NCBI GenBank assembly: GCA_029215795.1
Contig: JARDYH010000001.1
Coordinates: forward strand, 295,870,654 to 295,934,653
DNA length: 64,000 nucleotides
Direction of reading: 5' to 3'
Source: Anniella stebbinsi
Taxonomy: Eukaryota; Chordata; Lepidosauria; Squamata; Anniellidae
In this document: piece by piece, positions 10,080-22,195 of the stretch
How the letters are laid out: the number at the start of each line of letters is the position of its first letter
Numbering within the stretch: position 1 is the first letter of the stretch
Notes under the pieces: generated by a model
Database searches by the model: none
What the model was told of the DNA's origin: nothing
Seen by the model: the letters and a program-made list of their open reading frames with translations, nothing else
Made by a program: the position numbers and the translations under genes

Positions 10080-12470
10080 AATTTAAAATCAGAAAATACA
10101 AAACATCCCCAATTAAGTTATTTAAAGCCAGAAAATTCAAAATCATCAAACTTCATTGTTTATTGACTTAGGCAGTCAAAATAGCTGTCCTGGTTTGGAG
10201 GGGTGGGGGGTTGGCTGGGGTGGGGAATAGTTTTTTTTCCATCAAAAGCCACATTCCCTCAGGGATAATGTGTTAGGGGAGGGGAGGGGGCACATGCCAG
10301 CAATGGGAAGGGCAAAAGCCATCAGCAGCCAATGATTATTCAGAGGCACAAAATAGCTGGTATCCAAGTATCAGTCAAATTGAAAACCACATTTTAGGAC
10401 TGATCACTTGAATTTAAAATGGATGTCGCCCATGCAATATCCATCCATCCATCCATCCATCATATTCACAAGTTAACTTTTGTTTAATGATTTAGGATTA
10501 AAAAATCATTCTTCATAACACTTGTCAAAGTATCTCATAGTCTAAACAAGACCTTATCGACCCAGATGAAGCCAAAACTTTTCCTTTCTTCTTTCAAATA
10601 AAAGTGAGCTTGAAGTGTTCTTCAGAAGATAACAAAACCCAAGGTACTCTCCACTGGTGTCCTTGAATATGAGTATTGAGTCCCTTTAACTATTAACATC
10701 CTGGCCTGCATTTGTTGTTATTTACATCCTGGAATCACAATGCAATTAATGACTCTGCAATGATGTCCAAGTGCCCTCCTTCTATAACTGCATGTCTGTC
10801 TTTAGAAGCATTCATATGCTAAAGTCCTTAACAGAAAGTGACTATTGTCCCTCTGTTGCCTTCCTTCATCTCTACTCAGGCTAGTCTATTTAAATGACAA
10901 CATTCAAAAGGTTAACCAAGCCACCCAAGTGCCTTTCACACAAAAAAAGAGGGGGGAGGGGAGAGGAAACCCAAGTCTAATAAAAGCAAAAAAACAAAAA
11001 ACAAACCCATAGTAAATTGTCGCTGGATGAATGCCAAATGAAAATTAGGAGAGGAAATTTGAAAACCAATATTTGGTAGCCCACGAAAATGATGGAGGTG
11101 CAAGAAAAGAAAAGAAACAAAGACATTGTTACTCAACTTGTAAACGTTCTTGATCTCTTTGTGGAATGTGTGTTTTTGCATCACTTCATCACAAAGAACA
11201 GTAGGATAAAAATGCCACTCTAGTGACAAAGGATGAGATTACCAGGTAGGGGGAGGGGGAGATTCTGGGAAACAGATCCTTCAATTAAAGCCTTGAGGGC
11301 ATTCTGGAGAAAATGCTGGTGGGGTGGGGGACCTAAATGCCACAGAAATAAGTGGAACTTACACAAATGTTCCTGGTGAAACCTGTTCCTCTAAAAAAAA
11401 TGGGGTACAGAACCTCTTTCAGCCCAAGGGCCATTTTGGAGAAGCTCCTGAGGGCGGGGCCAAAGCGAAGGGGTTGGGCCAAAATACCCCCAAGCCAGCA
11501 TGTTGTAACTTGAAGCTCTTACCAGTACTTAGTAAGCCTTAGGAGAGGCATTCCAACCTTTAGAATGGGGAAACGGAGTGGCCACCTGGAGAACTCCAGA
11601 GTACCAGATTGGGACCCCAGGAAGGCTGGATTTGGGGCCCCCAGGCAGGATGTTGTGCAGCCTTGCCCTAGGATCTTCCCCAATGGTCTCAGCTTCCAGG
11701 CTCAGAGGTCAGGTTGGCCGCGTGCCATCCCCCACCTGTAAGCCTCTTTGTTAACTGTTTGGCATATCTATGCTGCATGGATGCACAAAGAGGGGCAGTG
11801 ACTGAATTAATGAGGAGTAAAAAGACAGAAACAAGAAAGCGACTGGAGACACTCAGGGAATTTGCTCAAAAATAATACATCTTCCCTCTGCTCTGCTACC
11901 AACTGTCGCTGCTGAGGCCATCAGAGGGAGAAGCAGCAGCAGCCAGGCCCCCTCCATCCTGCCTGGATACAGCTCCTGCTGAGAGCCCCTCCCTCTTGCT
12001 ATCAACAGTTGCTGCTGAGGCATCAGAGGGAGAGGAAGCCACATCCTTTCCTTTGTACTGAGATCCAGCTCGTGACCTGCTGAACTCTGCAGCTAAGAAT
12101 TTAGTGCCTGAATTCGCAGCTGCTTCTTTTTCCTCCTCCCTCCCAATCCCTTTTCCTTTTCTGTCATGTCTTTTAGGCTGTACGCCTGTTGGTAGGGACG
12201 GTCTTATTTCTTAACTATGTAAGCCACCCTGAGAGCTTTTTTGGTGGAGGGGCAAGATTAAAAAAATGCTATGAATACATGCATTTTGGACTGCTCCACT
12301 TCGGTTTGGAAAATGATTATGACATGATGCCATAATAGGTTCGACATATTGGGAGGGTTCAATTCTGTTTGCATTCATGTCAGTCGCAAAACATCTACTA
12401 CTACAAGCAAAAATGGCTATAGCCCCCTCATGCCCCAGTTAAAGAGGTGCCATATTTACTTTAAGTAGTG
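10080..12470. other. Intergenic with a MITE fragment
   Basis: (ATCC)n at 10437-10461. At about 11408-11570 there is a fragment of the hAT-like family seen complete at 37.2 kb (CTCTTTCAGCCCAAGGGCCA, TTTTGGAGAAG, GGAGAGGCATTCCAACCTTT). The rest is unclassified. Confidence 0.55.
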
Positions 12471-12474
12471 AAGG

Positions 12475-12985
12475 TCAGTGTGGTGTAGATGTTAGAACAG
12501 CTTTCGATAACTTGATGCCCTCCAGATGTGCTGGACTGCATTCCCACCATTCTCAGCCATCATGGCCCATGGTCAGGAATGATGGGAGGTGCAGTCCAAC
12601 ACCCCTAGAAGATGCCAGGTTTGGGAAGTCTGGATTTCAGTAGCCTTACCAAACCTGGAGCCTTCCAAAATGGTTGAAACACAGCTCCCATCATCACTGA
12701 GCATTTGTCATGCTGGCTGGAGATGATAGGAATTGTAGTCCAACATATCTTAAGGCAGCCAAGTTGGGGAGGGCTAGGTTAGAGTGTCAGACTAATTTAA
12801 AGGGAGACCCAGGTGCAAATCCCCCACTCAGCCATGGATTTCCCTTTCTGACCTTGGGCCAGACACTTCCGCTCAGCTTAACCTACCTCAAAGGGTTGCT
12901 GTGAGGATAAAATTGGTGCAGGGGAGGATAAATACCATGCATGCTACTTTGAACTCCTTGGAGAAAGATGGGATATAAATAAATA
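12475..12985 (+). mobile_element. Sauria-type SINE split near its A box
   Basis: CAGTGTGGTGTAGATGTTAGA at the left and GTTAGAGTGTCAGACTA through CAGGTGCAAATCC, GACCTTGGGCCAGACA, AGGGTTGCTGTGAGGATAAA to GATGGGATATAAATAAATAG at the right. The middle (12497-12777) is a pair of fold-back copies; GTTAGA is duplicated on both sides. Confidence 0.85.
12497..12777. mobile_element. Two fold-back MITE copies (GCCCTCCAGATGT family) inside a SINE
   Basis: Copy one, about 12503-12630: GATGCCCTCCAGATGTGCTG, TCATGGCCCATGGTCAGGAA, GGTGCAGTCCAACACC. Copy two, about 12640-12777: ACCAAACCTGGAGCCTTCCA to AAGTTGGGGAGGGCTAG. GTTAGA at 12491-12496 and 12778-12783 looks like the target duplication of the whole insertion. 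Confidence 0.8.
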
Positions 12986-13219
12986 GTTCATTCCCAAATA
13001 TCTTTCACTACTGTAAAGCCCATGTAACCACGGGTGCTAGTAGTCCTGCTCCTTTCCTACTTTTTTGCCCCTCAGTCCCCTCACCATAGAGGGACTCATG
13101 AATAATGCAAATGTGATTCATGCACAGTGATGTCTTCCCCCCCCCTCAAAAATTTGCATGTGGTACAGCCTTGCACCTCTATTCCCCTCCCTGCTGGCAC
13201 TGACACCACTGCACCTGGG

Positions 13220-13680
13220 AATTTATTTATTTATTTATTTATTGCATTTTTATACCGCCCTATAGCCGAAGCTCTCTGGGCGGTTCACAAAAATTAAAAC
13301 CATAAAATCATTTTAAAAATATAAAACAAGCCACAATCCAAAAACAACAAATAACATACAATCTAAAAACACAACCAAAATAAAACCAGAATAAAACCAG
13401 CAGCAGGAATACAGATTAAAATACAAATTTAAAACAGCAAGGATTAAAATTGAGTTAATTTAACTGTTAAAATACTGGGAGAATAAAAAGGTCTTCACCT
13501 GGCGACGAAAAGAGTACAAAGTAGGCGCCAGGCGAACCTCTCTGGGGAGCTCATTCCACAGCCGGGGTGCCACAGCGGAGAAAGCCCTCCTCCTAGTGGC
13601 CACCTGCCTCACTTCCTTTGGCAGGGGCTCACGGAGAAGGACCCCTGTAGATGATCTTAGGGTCCGGGCAGGTACATGTC
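13220..13680 (-). mobile_element. L2-like LINE 3' end
   Basis: The minus strand reads through AFSAVAPRLWNELPREVRL and the SFRRQVKTFLFSQYF type ending, then a long AT-rich 3' UTR and the tail GAACCGCCCAGAGAGCTTCG, ending (AAAT)n. 5' truncated. Confidence 0.8.
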
Positions 13681-15540
13681 ATCCTACTGGTGGAAAGTCA
13701 TCCTACTGGTGGAAAGTCTGCCCTGCTTGTTTGACATGGAGGAAATTAATTGCTACCAAAGCTCAAGCTTTGGACTTTTTCAAACTTTCAAAATTTTCTG
13801 CACATCTACACTGCTCAAGCTTCAGTTTAAAACAAAAATGAGAAAAATTGATCTGATAGATTTCAAGTAAATAAGCCTTACACTACCGTATTCTTATATA
13901 TGATTCACCATACATGGGGGGTTGTGTTTTGTTTTAAAGTCATTATTCTGTCTTGCAGATACTACTTCAGTATGATCCTTGGGGTAGAAAAGGAAACATT
14001 TCTTTTCCATTTTCCTGCTGCAGGCTTGATTTGTTGATGCCTGTCCTTCACACCAGGTATTTGCTGTTATGCATCTGTTTTCTCCAAAGTGACCACCTCC
14101 ACTTTGAACTGCATCTCACTTAGGAAACATTCACAAGTTCACTTCAAACCAGTTAACTACCCGTTATTGCTCTTTTGTTCACCTAGAATTGTTAGGATGC
14201 TCTGAAAGGTGTTAAAAACTGCAGTTTTATCCCCACCAGCACCAAAGGAAGAACCCTGGTCTAGTCTGTGATAGAGATTGAGAGAATAATCCTCTAATAT
14301 CGAGGAACTCGAGTTAAAAGTGCATGGGCTCAATCCATTCCCTGAACAAGTCCGATTGACATGAATAGAAGCACAAGACAGGGAAGAGCTCTTATACACT
14401 TCCCGTTCATAGTGTCCCTAGCTGTGCAGAGAACTTCCCAATGGATTGCACTCTGCGATGTTAACGAGCCTTGACTTGAGTTGCACTCGCACAGGTTATG
14501 GGATTGCTTGCACTTCTGTGGTTGTAAGCACCATTCCTACGGCCCAAGTCATCCAAAGTGGCTTGTTCTCTGATAGTACTGGCATTTGGGGATGAGGAAG
14601 ATTTTACCACTTCTTCATCTTGTGCTGGAAGTATGAATACCCACACACATGCTTATCACTCCAGGAGGGGATCAATAAGGTAAGAACGCTCCCAGTGATC
14701 TTCAACTGGTGGGTTGTGAGATCAGTCCAGATGGGTTGCCACCATGTTGCGCAAAATTGCTGCCATGTTGGGCATGGAGAAAATTGTGAAAGTGGGTCCC
14801 ATGTTGCAGATTGGTGGGTCTCGTGTCTGTACCAGTTGAAGACATCGCTAGACAGAACTTTAATCTCTCCCAGGCTTCCCTCAAGGAGCTCAGAATGGTA
14901 CATGTAACAGCTAGCCCACTTCTCCTCACAACAGGTAGTGCTGCAAAATCTCTTTGTGCATGTTGCTATAAGTTTAGCACTGAGGATTTGCCCTCCTTCC
15001 CTCCCACTGTAAGCAACAAGTAAAGGATGAACACCGCAGCTTGTCTGGCAGGCATACATGGATGTACCTAACACACAGTCACTGCTCAGTAAACCTTTAG
15101 CTGCTGTTGTTATCTCAGGTTGATACATTAGCAGGCTTGCACATTTACATGTACGCTGTGAGGTTATCCTCTACCACTTGCTGCTGCTGCCCATGTCTTG
15201 CTTTTATTATTTAGGCCCCACAGCACTACAGCTCAGCAACCTGGCCTCCAGATAATTTCTTTGTTCCGCTGCCGCCAGTACTTTCTCAGGTACACTTACA
15301 GACCACACCAGTAGCTAGAATTAACAATAAATTATTAATATGAAATTGCATGTCAACAAGCTCGTTACTTCAGTTCAACTGCGTATTGGTTACAAGGTTT
15401 CAGTGCTTATTGGTTTCAGTCAGAACTCTTATATGTTTATAAACTGTGCTTTATTTGATCTATGCTTTAAAATCTTATCTCAATTCTCTTTCAACTTCTC
15501 TCTCAAAAATCCCCCTCAAATCACCCCCCAATCAACCTGT
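13681..15540. other. Intergenic, nothing firmly recognised
   Basis: A 24-base direct duplication near 13679-13715 (GTCATCCTACTGGTGGAAA twice). The longest open frame of this part (174 codons, 15128-14604 minus) is not gene-like. Confidence 0.5.
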
Positions 15541-15550
15541 CAGATCTCTC

Positions 15551-15907
15551 AGGTCCCCTCTACAAGGATTCGCTTTTGCGCCTGGTTAGGCGATTATGTG
15601 CATAATCGCTGAGGCACATTTACGCCTAATACCTCTGCACGAGAGGCTGCGAGAGGCGGCGAAGCGCATTAATGGATGACCAAAATGCGCTTTACAAGTA
15701 GTTAATGCGCATAAGCGCTTGTTCACATAGTCAAAATACGCTTTAACGGCCGGAGCAAAATAAAACTCGCTGTTTAACGCGCATTCGATAATGCGCATAA
15801 TCGGATGGATAGCGCGCCTCTACACCCGATTTGCGCTCCGTTCTTGTAGAGGTAATTTTTTTAATGCGCCTTGAAAGAGCTTTAAATGCCTCTTGTAGAG
15901 GCAGCCT
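15551..15907. mobile_element. CpG-rich MITE, copy 2 (complete)
   Basis: Inverted ends GGTCCCCTCTACAAGG and GGCTGCCTCTACAAGAGG (right, reverse complement). Internally dense in GCGC and TGCGCATAA. The palindrome of copy 1 is present with one CpG-to-TpG change at 15590-15609. CTCAG next to both ends may be a short target duplication. No coding capacity; the superfamily is uncertain. Confidence 0.75.
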
Positions 15908-16229
15908 CAGACACATATATACACTCCATTCGCTCTCTAGCTCCTCCCAGTCTTACACAGCTAACTAATCCAGGCACTCTAAACAATTAGCCAATCAGCA
16001 CTCACTTTCCATTCAGGCACACAGCCAGCCAATCCAGGCACTCCATACTTATTTAGATCTTTAACTACAAACAATAAATGCATTTCGGCCTAATTATTTA
16101 CTTTACCTGTTATTATTCTTACTTCTTTTTAAAGATATAAACAAATGAATATCACAAACAATAAACTTTGCAATATATTTACAACTACAAACAATAGAAC
16201 ATCACATATGCATCCAGACATTTTACCTG

Positions 16230-16348
16230 GAACAGCCTTCCCCGACCTGTGAACTTCCAGGTGTGTTGGACTACAGCTCTCATCATCCTGGAACTGATGG
16301 GAGTTGCACTCCAATACTTCTGGAGGCGGCTAGGTTAGGGAAAGCTGC
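16230..16348. mobile_element. Fold-back MITE, GCCCTCCAGATGT family
   Basis: CAGCCTTCCCCGACCTGTGA and CTAGGTTAGGGAAAGCTGC inverted ends, with GTGTTGGACTACAGCTCTCA and GATGGGAGTTGCACTCCAAT as arms. Confidence 0.75.
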
Positions 16349-16857
16349 AAATGTGAAACAAAGAAATCACAAATTTTCCAAAAATACTGATGTTATCAGT
16401 TCCTGGAACAGCTGAGTCACAGCGTGGTGCTTGACTGATTGACTTTTCTCAGCTATCTGAAGTATTTACGATGTGTCATCCAGCTGGTTCTGCTCTTTCC
16501 TCTTCATGCCAATTACTTGGTGGGTTCCTCCGATGATTCTATTCTCCACTCAGACGTCCTGCTGCCTGTTTCATGGCCTTCACATCTTTGCCATCTACAG
16601 GATATAGATGAGTCCACATCTCCCACCTGACCATGACCTGGAGGTTGACGACCAATATTATAAAGAGGTTCTCTGAATATATTATATTTCATTTGGTTAA
16701 AAACAGAGGAGAGTAGGATAGCTATGGAACTTTCATGTCCTGTGTTCCCCAAATGGTTCTGAATGCAATGAAGCCAAAATCCTATGCACAAGTCTGACAG
16801 CAGGACTTTAAGGATATAGCAGTTTATGGTGGCCATAGGTTTGTCATAGGACCATAG

Positions 16858-17345
16858 CCATAGAAGCATAGGTAGTCACCTGAGACCAGCTCAGATTATT
16901 TGTCCACCTATTGTCTATTTAGCCAGTATTGTCTATTCCAATCCAACCTTCCTAATCCAGTCCAGTTTCCCCCAACTGTCAATAGTTTGGTGGCTTCCAG
17001 GCTTTGTGGCACAGATTTTCCCCACCATTCTAAAGGGTTGAAATGCCTTTCCTAATGCTTAGTTACTGGCAGGAAAAGCTTGAAGCTAAAATCTGCTGAC
17101 ATGTTGGCCCTGCACCTTTTTCTGTTGGCCCACCCCTTCAATCTTCACCCCACTCACTACTGGAATGTGGCCCCTAAGAAATTCTCCAAAATTGAATTTG
17201 GCCCATGGGCTGAAAGACACCCCTGGTCTATTCTGTCTGCAGCAGCTCTCCAGGGTCTTCATGTCACCAGCTACCTGATGCTGGAGACTGAACCTTGGAT
17301 TTCTACCTGGAAAGCATGTGCTCTCCCACCTAGCTATGATCCTTC
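16858..17345 (-). mobile_element. tRNA-derived SINE split by a hAT-like insertion
   Basis: The minus-strand 5' part at 17345-17226 carries a degraded tRNA-like head (TAGCTAGGTGGGAGAGCACA) and body (CCTGGAGAGCTGCTGCAGAC); the 3' part continues at 16938-16858. The interruption is 16939-17225, with GTCTATTC on both sides. Confidence 0.7.
16939..17225 (-). mobile_element. hAT-like MITE with 8-bp target duplication
   Basis: A 287-bp insertion flanked by identical GTCTATTC (16931-16938, 17226-17233). Its minus strand begins CAGGGGTGTCTTTCAGCCCA, then TGGGCCAAATTCAATTTTGG, the family seen at 37196-37464. 8-bp duplications and CAGGG ends are the known signature of hAT elements. Confidence 0.85.
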
Positions 17346-17929
17346 CCACTAGAGACACTAAACTTGCCCCTGTCTTTCTAATGGGGGAAGGAAATTGGCT
17401 TTGCCCTCTCCCTAGAAGTCAATTTACTTGGTGCCACAGAATTTGGGGGGGGGGACCCGAACACCTGCATATTTTAGCTGGCAGGAGCAATCCTATGGCC
17501 CCTAGACATCAGATTGCTAGGGGTTGTAGGATAGTTCGGATTCCTAGATCTGAGGTTGGAGTCAGCGCTCCAGTCTTAGACTAGAATCCAAGCTCCCCTT
17601 CCCCTCACAAACAGCACAGAGAGAACTGTGCTGGCGATCTCAGAGAGGAGGAAAAGGGTCTGTTCCGGTTGGGTGGGAGTGGGAGGGACTGGGGAGACCA
17701 GCTTACAATGTATCCTCGGGCCTCCCCAGCCGCTTTCCCTGCTCCTCCACACAGCCCTGACTAGATGGGCGAAAAAGCCTGTCTAGCCAAAATGCAGAGC
17801 GGAAGGATTGGGAGGACAAAGATCACCTCCACCATTCCTCTCACTCCACATTGGATGGCGGTAAACCTTCATAAGCATATGGCCACCCCAATAGGATTGC
17901 ACCCTAAGTCTCTTATGGCCAATAACTAA

Positions 17930-18110
17930 TCCTTAGGAGAAGCATTTTACACCTTTACAATGGGGTGGGAAAGCCAGGAAACCACCAATCAGTGGCTGAA
18001 GAAAAGAAGGAAGGGCCAGGGGGAGTGCGTGGCCTTATAGAAAAGCCCGATGGGCCAGACTGATAACCATAGAGGCCCCTCAGCTTGAAGTTCTGCCCCT
18101 CTACTTCAAA
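17930..18110 (+). mobile_element. Fragment of the hAT-like 37.2-kb family
   Basis: CCTTAGGAGAAGCATTTTAC, then CTTTACAATGGGGTGGGAAA and GCCAGGAAACCACCAATCAG, corresponding to the 3' half of 37196-37464. Confidence 0.6.
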
Positions 18111-18119
18111 TTCTAGATC

Positions 18120-18252
18120 AGAAGTAGCCATTCCTAGCATAGGATCCCTAGATGTTATTGAACTACAGCCCCCATAATCCCTCATCATTGGCCAAGCTTG
18201 TTGGGGATGATGGAATTGTAACATCTGCAGACCCTATGCTCAGGAAGGCTGC
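18120..18252. mobile_element. Fold-back MITE, GCCCTCCAGATGT family, diverged
   Basis: AACTACAGCCCCCATAATCC and GGATGATGGAATTGTAACAT arms with CTATGCTCAGGAAGGCTGC at the right. Confidence 0.6.
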
Positions 18253-21200
18253 TTTAGTGTAGAAGACAGCCCAGCAACTTACACATAAAACATCTGAGAT
18301 TTGTAAATTTACTCACAATAAGTATAATTCAGTCACTTTCAATCTACCCAGTTAACAAAACAAGAAAGCTGCTGAGGTATCTCTTTTCACAGTTCAGACA
18401 GGCCAGCCTCTTAGAGACATTACGGTGAGCGGTGCTGATAGGAGAAACCATGTGGGCTTGTTAACTTAGGCGCAGGCAGGAATGATAGGAATTCGCCGCA
18501 CTTCCATTTAATGATCAGAAGACAGAAGCCTCAATTAAAGCGATATCGACCTATATTTCCCCCAATCTCGGATTCGATACAAAACCAACAAACTTTGCCC
18601 AGCGATGAGTCCGGGCATCTACTTTTAACATGCTTCATAATTTATTTATTTTTTGGTGTCCCCCTCCCCAGTTTGGCGTGGGAAAATAAGGGGAACCAGA
18701 GCATTAAATGAGCAGATTCTTTTCTTATTAAAATAGAGACGCCATTCAGACCCCCCACCCCCTTTAAAAACACAGACACAAAAGGAGCAAATCTGTCCTC
18801 TATTAAACATCTCAAAACGCACTTCGAAAGTGCTAAGATCCCCCCTCCCGCGTGCGCTCGTTGTTCCCAACCTTCCAGAGTTTGGGTAATGATCGAAAGA
18901 GCCCGGATCCCAGAAAAATCATCATTTGCATTATCCTGTTGCATTTGGATCCCCCTCTTTTATTCAACTACAATGTAGTCAATGGCCCTTGCTTAAAGGG
19001 GAGACTTTGCGATTTTGCTTTTTAAGTAAGAATGCATAATCCCGTGATGATTATTGCTGGGTTCTCCAGCCGAGGAAACAGAAAAAGAGAAGGGGGGGGG
19101 GAGACTCGTCTAAACTTCACTTCTCTCTCTCCAGCAGAACAACGAATAACTTCTATTTTTTCACATCTCCCAGTTTGGTTGCATATATATACTTTTTGGA
19201 AACCAAGGCGGAAAGCCGGGGGGGGGGGAGTGGAACGGAGACGGAGAGGGGGGAAATACCGATTACATCATGAGAAACTGCTTGCAAGATTCCTCTTCGC
19301 GCACCAGTTCCAACTTCCTGATGTTGCCATCCAATCCATGCAAGGATACGGAAGCAAGATCAGATAGAATTTCTCACAGCGAGAGAGGGGGGAGAGAGAC
19401 CGGCGGCGCACCGACAAAATGCATGAAGTTGCGGTCGATGGGGGATTCATCCATTCAGTGCGTCGTTGGAGGCGGTGGCTAGGCTAACACGATGCTTTAG
19501 TCTCGGGCCGGGAAGGCGAACAAGACTCAGCAAGTCCTTGCCGGGGGGGGGGGGGGGGGGAGGGGGGCTGCGGGGGCCAAGAGAACATGCGCGCCGCGGT
19601 GTGGTAGGTAATCTCCATACTGTATATAGGTATACATACACACACACACACACACACACACAGTGCAGCCCATTCCAGGTGCAACCCATGTTGATTTGTA
19701 AGCCGATAGACACATATGCAACCACTTGCCTTTCCAAACATATGTTCGCTTTCTCCTAGCAACGGTCTTGGGGCAGGAGGGGGATTAGAGCATGCCACGA
19801 GGGGGCAAAAGCCTTGGGCAAAGATAACACCTCCCGCGACTTTGTCTTGCTGAGGCGTTTGGCCGAGGCGGCAACCCTACGCACGCTTACCTAGGAGTAA
19901 GCCCCATGGGTCACAGTGGGACTTACTTCCGAGTAAACAGGACGAAGCGAGGATCGAGCTGCGTGCACCTCTTCCTCAAACTCGCTTCCTGCGCTGCTTC
20001 CTGCGGCGGCAGCGCAGTCCCCCTCTCCCCCAAACTTAACTGTCTGCTAGAGGGAGGGTGACTTGGGTGTGTGATCGCCCGCAGATCCGGAGCAAAATAC
20101 ACCATGCGGGACTCTCGGATTGAACGCTCCACTCAAATGATCTTTCCTTGGTCTTCAAGTTGGGATTCCATCCCCGCGGCCCCTCTCCTCGCCTCTATGC
20201 CAGTTTTAAGCCGATGATCCATTGCTAGCAACTCATAATTAATATCGAGGAGGGAGGGGGGCTGGCAGAGAGCGAAAGAGCTCGCTCCCACCTCCCGGGC
20301 TGGGACCACGAGAGGTGCTTGGTCTGCAAACCTGTCAGAACAGACCTCAAAACCACGCATTCTCCTTGGCCGGGTCCGATTCCCACAAAAAAAAAAAAAA
20401 AAACACCACTAAACGCGTGGGTGAAAAATGAAGTGGGGGAGGTTCAGGTATCGGAACCCCCGTGTGTGAACGCTGTAACGTGAGACCCAAGGGAGCGACA
20501 TATTTTTAATGAAAGGAAAGAAAGATTTAACAATGGAAAACATTGACCGAGCGGAGAAGGGTGGGGGTAGGAGGAGAACGGAAAGGGAGGGAGGAGAGAA
20601 GGCCTTTAAAGTTGCCGATCAGGTATCTAGCTCAAGGTGAGATTCCACCTACACATGTGGGAAGTGGTTTGTTTAATTTATGGCATTCTTACAAACAAAA
20701 GAAGGCTGGTTCCCGAGGCTGGGGATCGAGGGAAAATTGCGCGCCTTCAAGCGGCAAAGATGCCTGAATGCACATGGGAAATGGGTATATTATCTAATGG
20801 TTGTTTTTCCGGCAGAAATGGAAAACTATCCTCAAAAAGGAGGGGCGGGGGAAGAGAAAGCAAGATACCACCCCATTCCATCATTCCCAAACCCGTTCAG
20901 CAAATAAAGGGTTAAAAGCCAAATATGAATGCGTCTCTCCATTTCGGAAATATATACACGCATACCTCAAACTACGGCTTTTACAGATCTATTCTCCACA
21001 TTGACCCTCTTTCTCTAAACTACCCACGTGCACTACGAATGCCTTTTGGCCTCAACAGCTGTAAAATGGCAACTATCTCCCAATTAGTCTTCCCTGTGAA
21101 ATAAAGAGCGTCTTAATTCTACCCCCGTCTTTTGATGGTTGACAAAGCGGACGAGAGACACAGTGCATCGATGAACGTGAGAACAAAGCTTCATCAAAGT

Positions 21201-22060
21201 TTTCCGTTCCTCGTACAAGTCTCCGCCTTCACGTTTTTCTTGATCTCGCGCACTTTTGACCAAACCCCTTTTGTCTTGTCAGAGAGAAATCAAACAAGTT
21301 CCTAGTTCAGATCTGCCTGATCCGCCTGGTAACAGATCTATTCCCCTATTGGTTTATGCTAATTCCAGTTTCCTCTTGTATCGGAGCCCAGTTGGAGAAA
21401 GGGGGGGGGGAGTTCCCTCCAGGAATTAGAGCCAATTTTGTTTTAAGTGGGCGATCTCGCTCCTGCAATATTGCCACACGCAGCAGAAGCCGGTCTTTCA
21501 GTGCAGCCGTCTCAGCTGGGGGGGGTGGTACAAGGGGGGGCTCCGGAAAAGCTGTAGCTGATACCGCTCCGTCTCATAAATCAAGGGCTCCTGCCACACC
21601 GACGCGGATTTTTATGAATGAAAAAACATTGCTCTCTCGTGTTTTTTTCCCCTTTTTTTTAAACAGAAGCATTGGGAAAGGGAACCGATTTTACAAAGCA
21701 AATATTGTTTGCGAGAGGGAAAGTGCGTGCAGCTGGCCATTGATCGAGTTTTATTTACCAAAAGCAAATTAAATAAATTCTGAGCCACAGACAATCGGAC
21801 CAAGAACTCCTGAAACGAGGGCAGAGATACTTCTTCTAACGTTAATGCTTTTAGTACATGAAGACGGAAGGGTGGGGGAAGGTCATTCCAAAAAGACTTG
21901 GAGGTTCAGGAATTATTATGCAAAAACATATCCTTTAAGTTTGCATATCAAGGCGTGCCTGGAATTTGCGGGGAGTTTACTTAACGTTCCACAATGCGAG
22001 GCTCGCCTTCAATTAGAAGGCGCCCTAGAGACAAGAGAAACTGCACAGGAAGTAATAACA

Positions 22061-22080
22061 CCTTGAATATATATTCAAGG
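22061..22080. repeat. Perfect 20-bp palindrome
   Basis: CCTTGAATATATATTCAAGG reads the same on both strands. Flanking CACC and GGTG allow the stem to extend with a small bulge. Confidence 0.9.
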
Positions 22081-22107
22081 AGGTGCTATTTTATTTATTT
22101 ATATATT

Positions 22108-22133
22108 TAAGAACGCACAGCTGTGCGTTCTTA
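22108..22133. repeat. Perfect 26-bp palindrome
   Basis: Half-sites TAAGAACGCACAG and CTGTGCGTTCTTA are exact reverse complements with no spacer. It lies 27 bases after the previous palindrome and 30 bases before a (TA)n tract. Confidence 0.9.
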
Positions 22134-22162
22134 GTTAAGGTTAAGGTTCGACAGGAAAAAAG

Positions 22163-22195
<33 letters not shown>

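Noticed and set aside
14604..15128. Longest single open frame (174 codons, minus)
   Set aside because: Cys/Trp/Ser-rich with no recognisable domain, and several overlapping open frames on the other strand; looks like chance.
19447..19798. Overlapping frames near the poly-G and CA repeats
   Set aside because: Cys-Val and Pro runs are translations of microsatellites.
21356..21772. 138-codon frame upstream of CCND1
   Set aside because: Gly-rich through G runs, no domain, no convincing start context.
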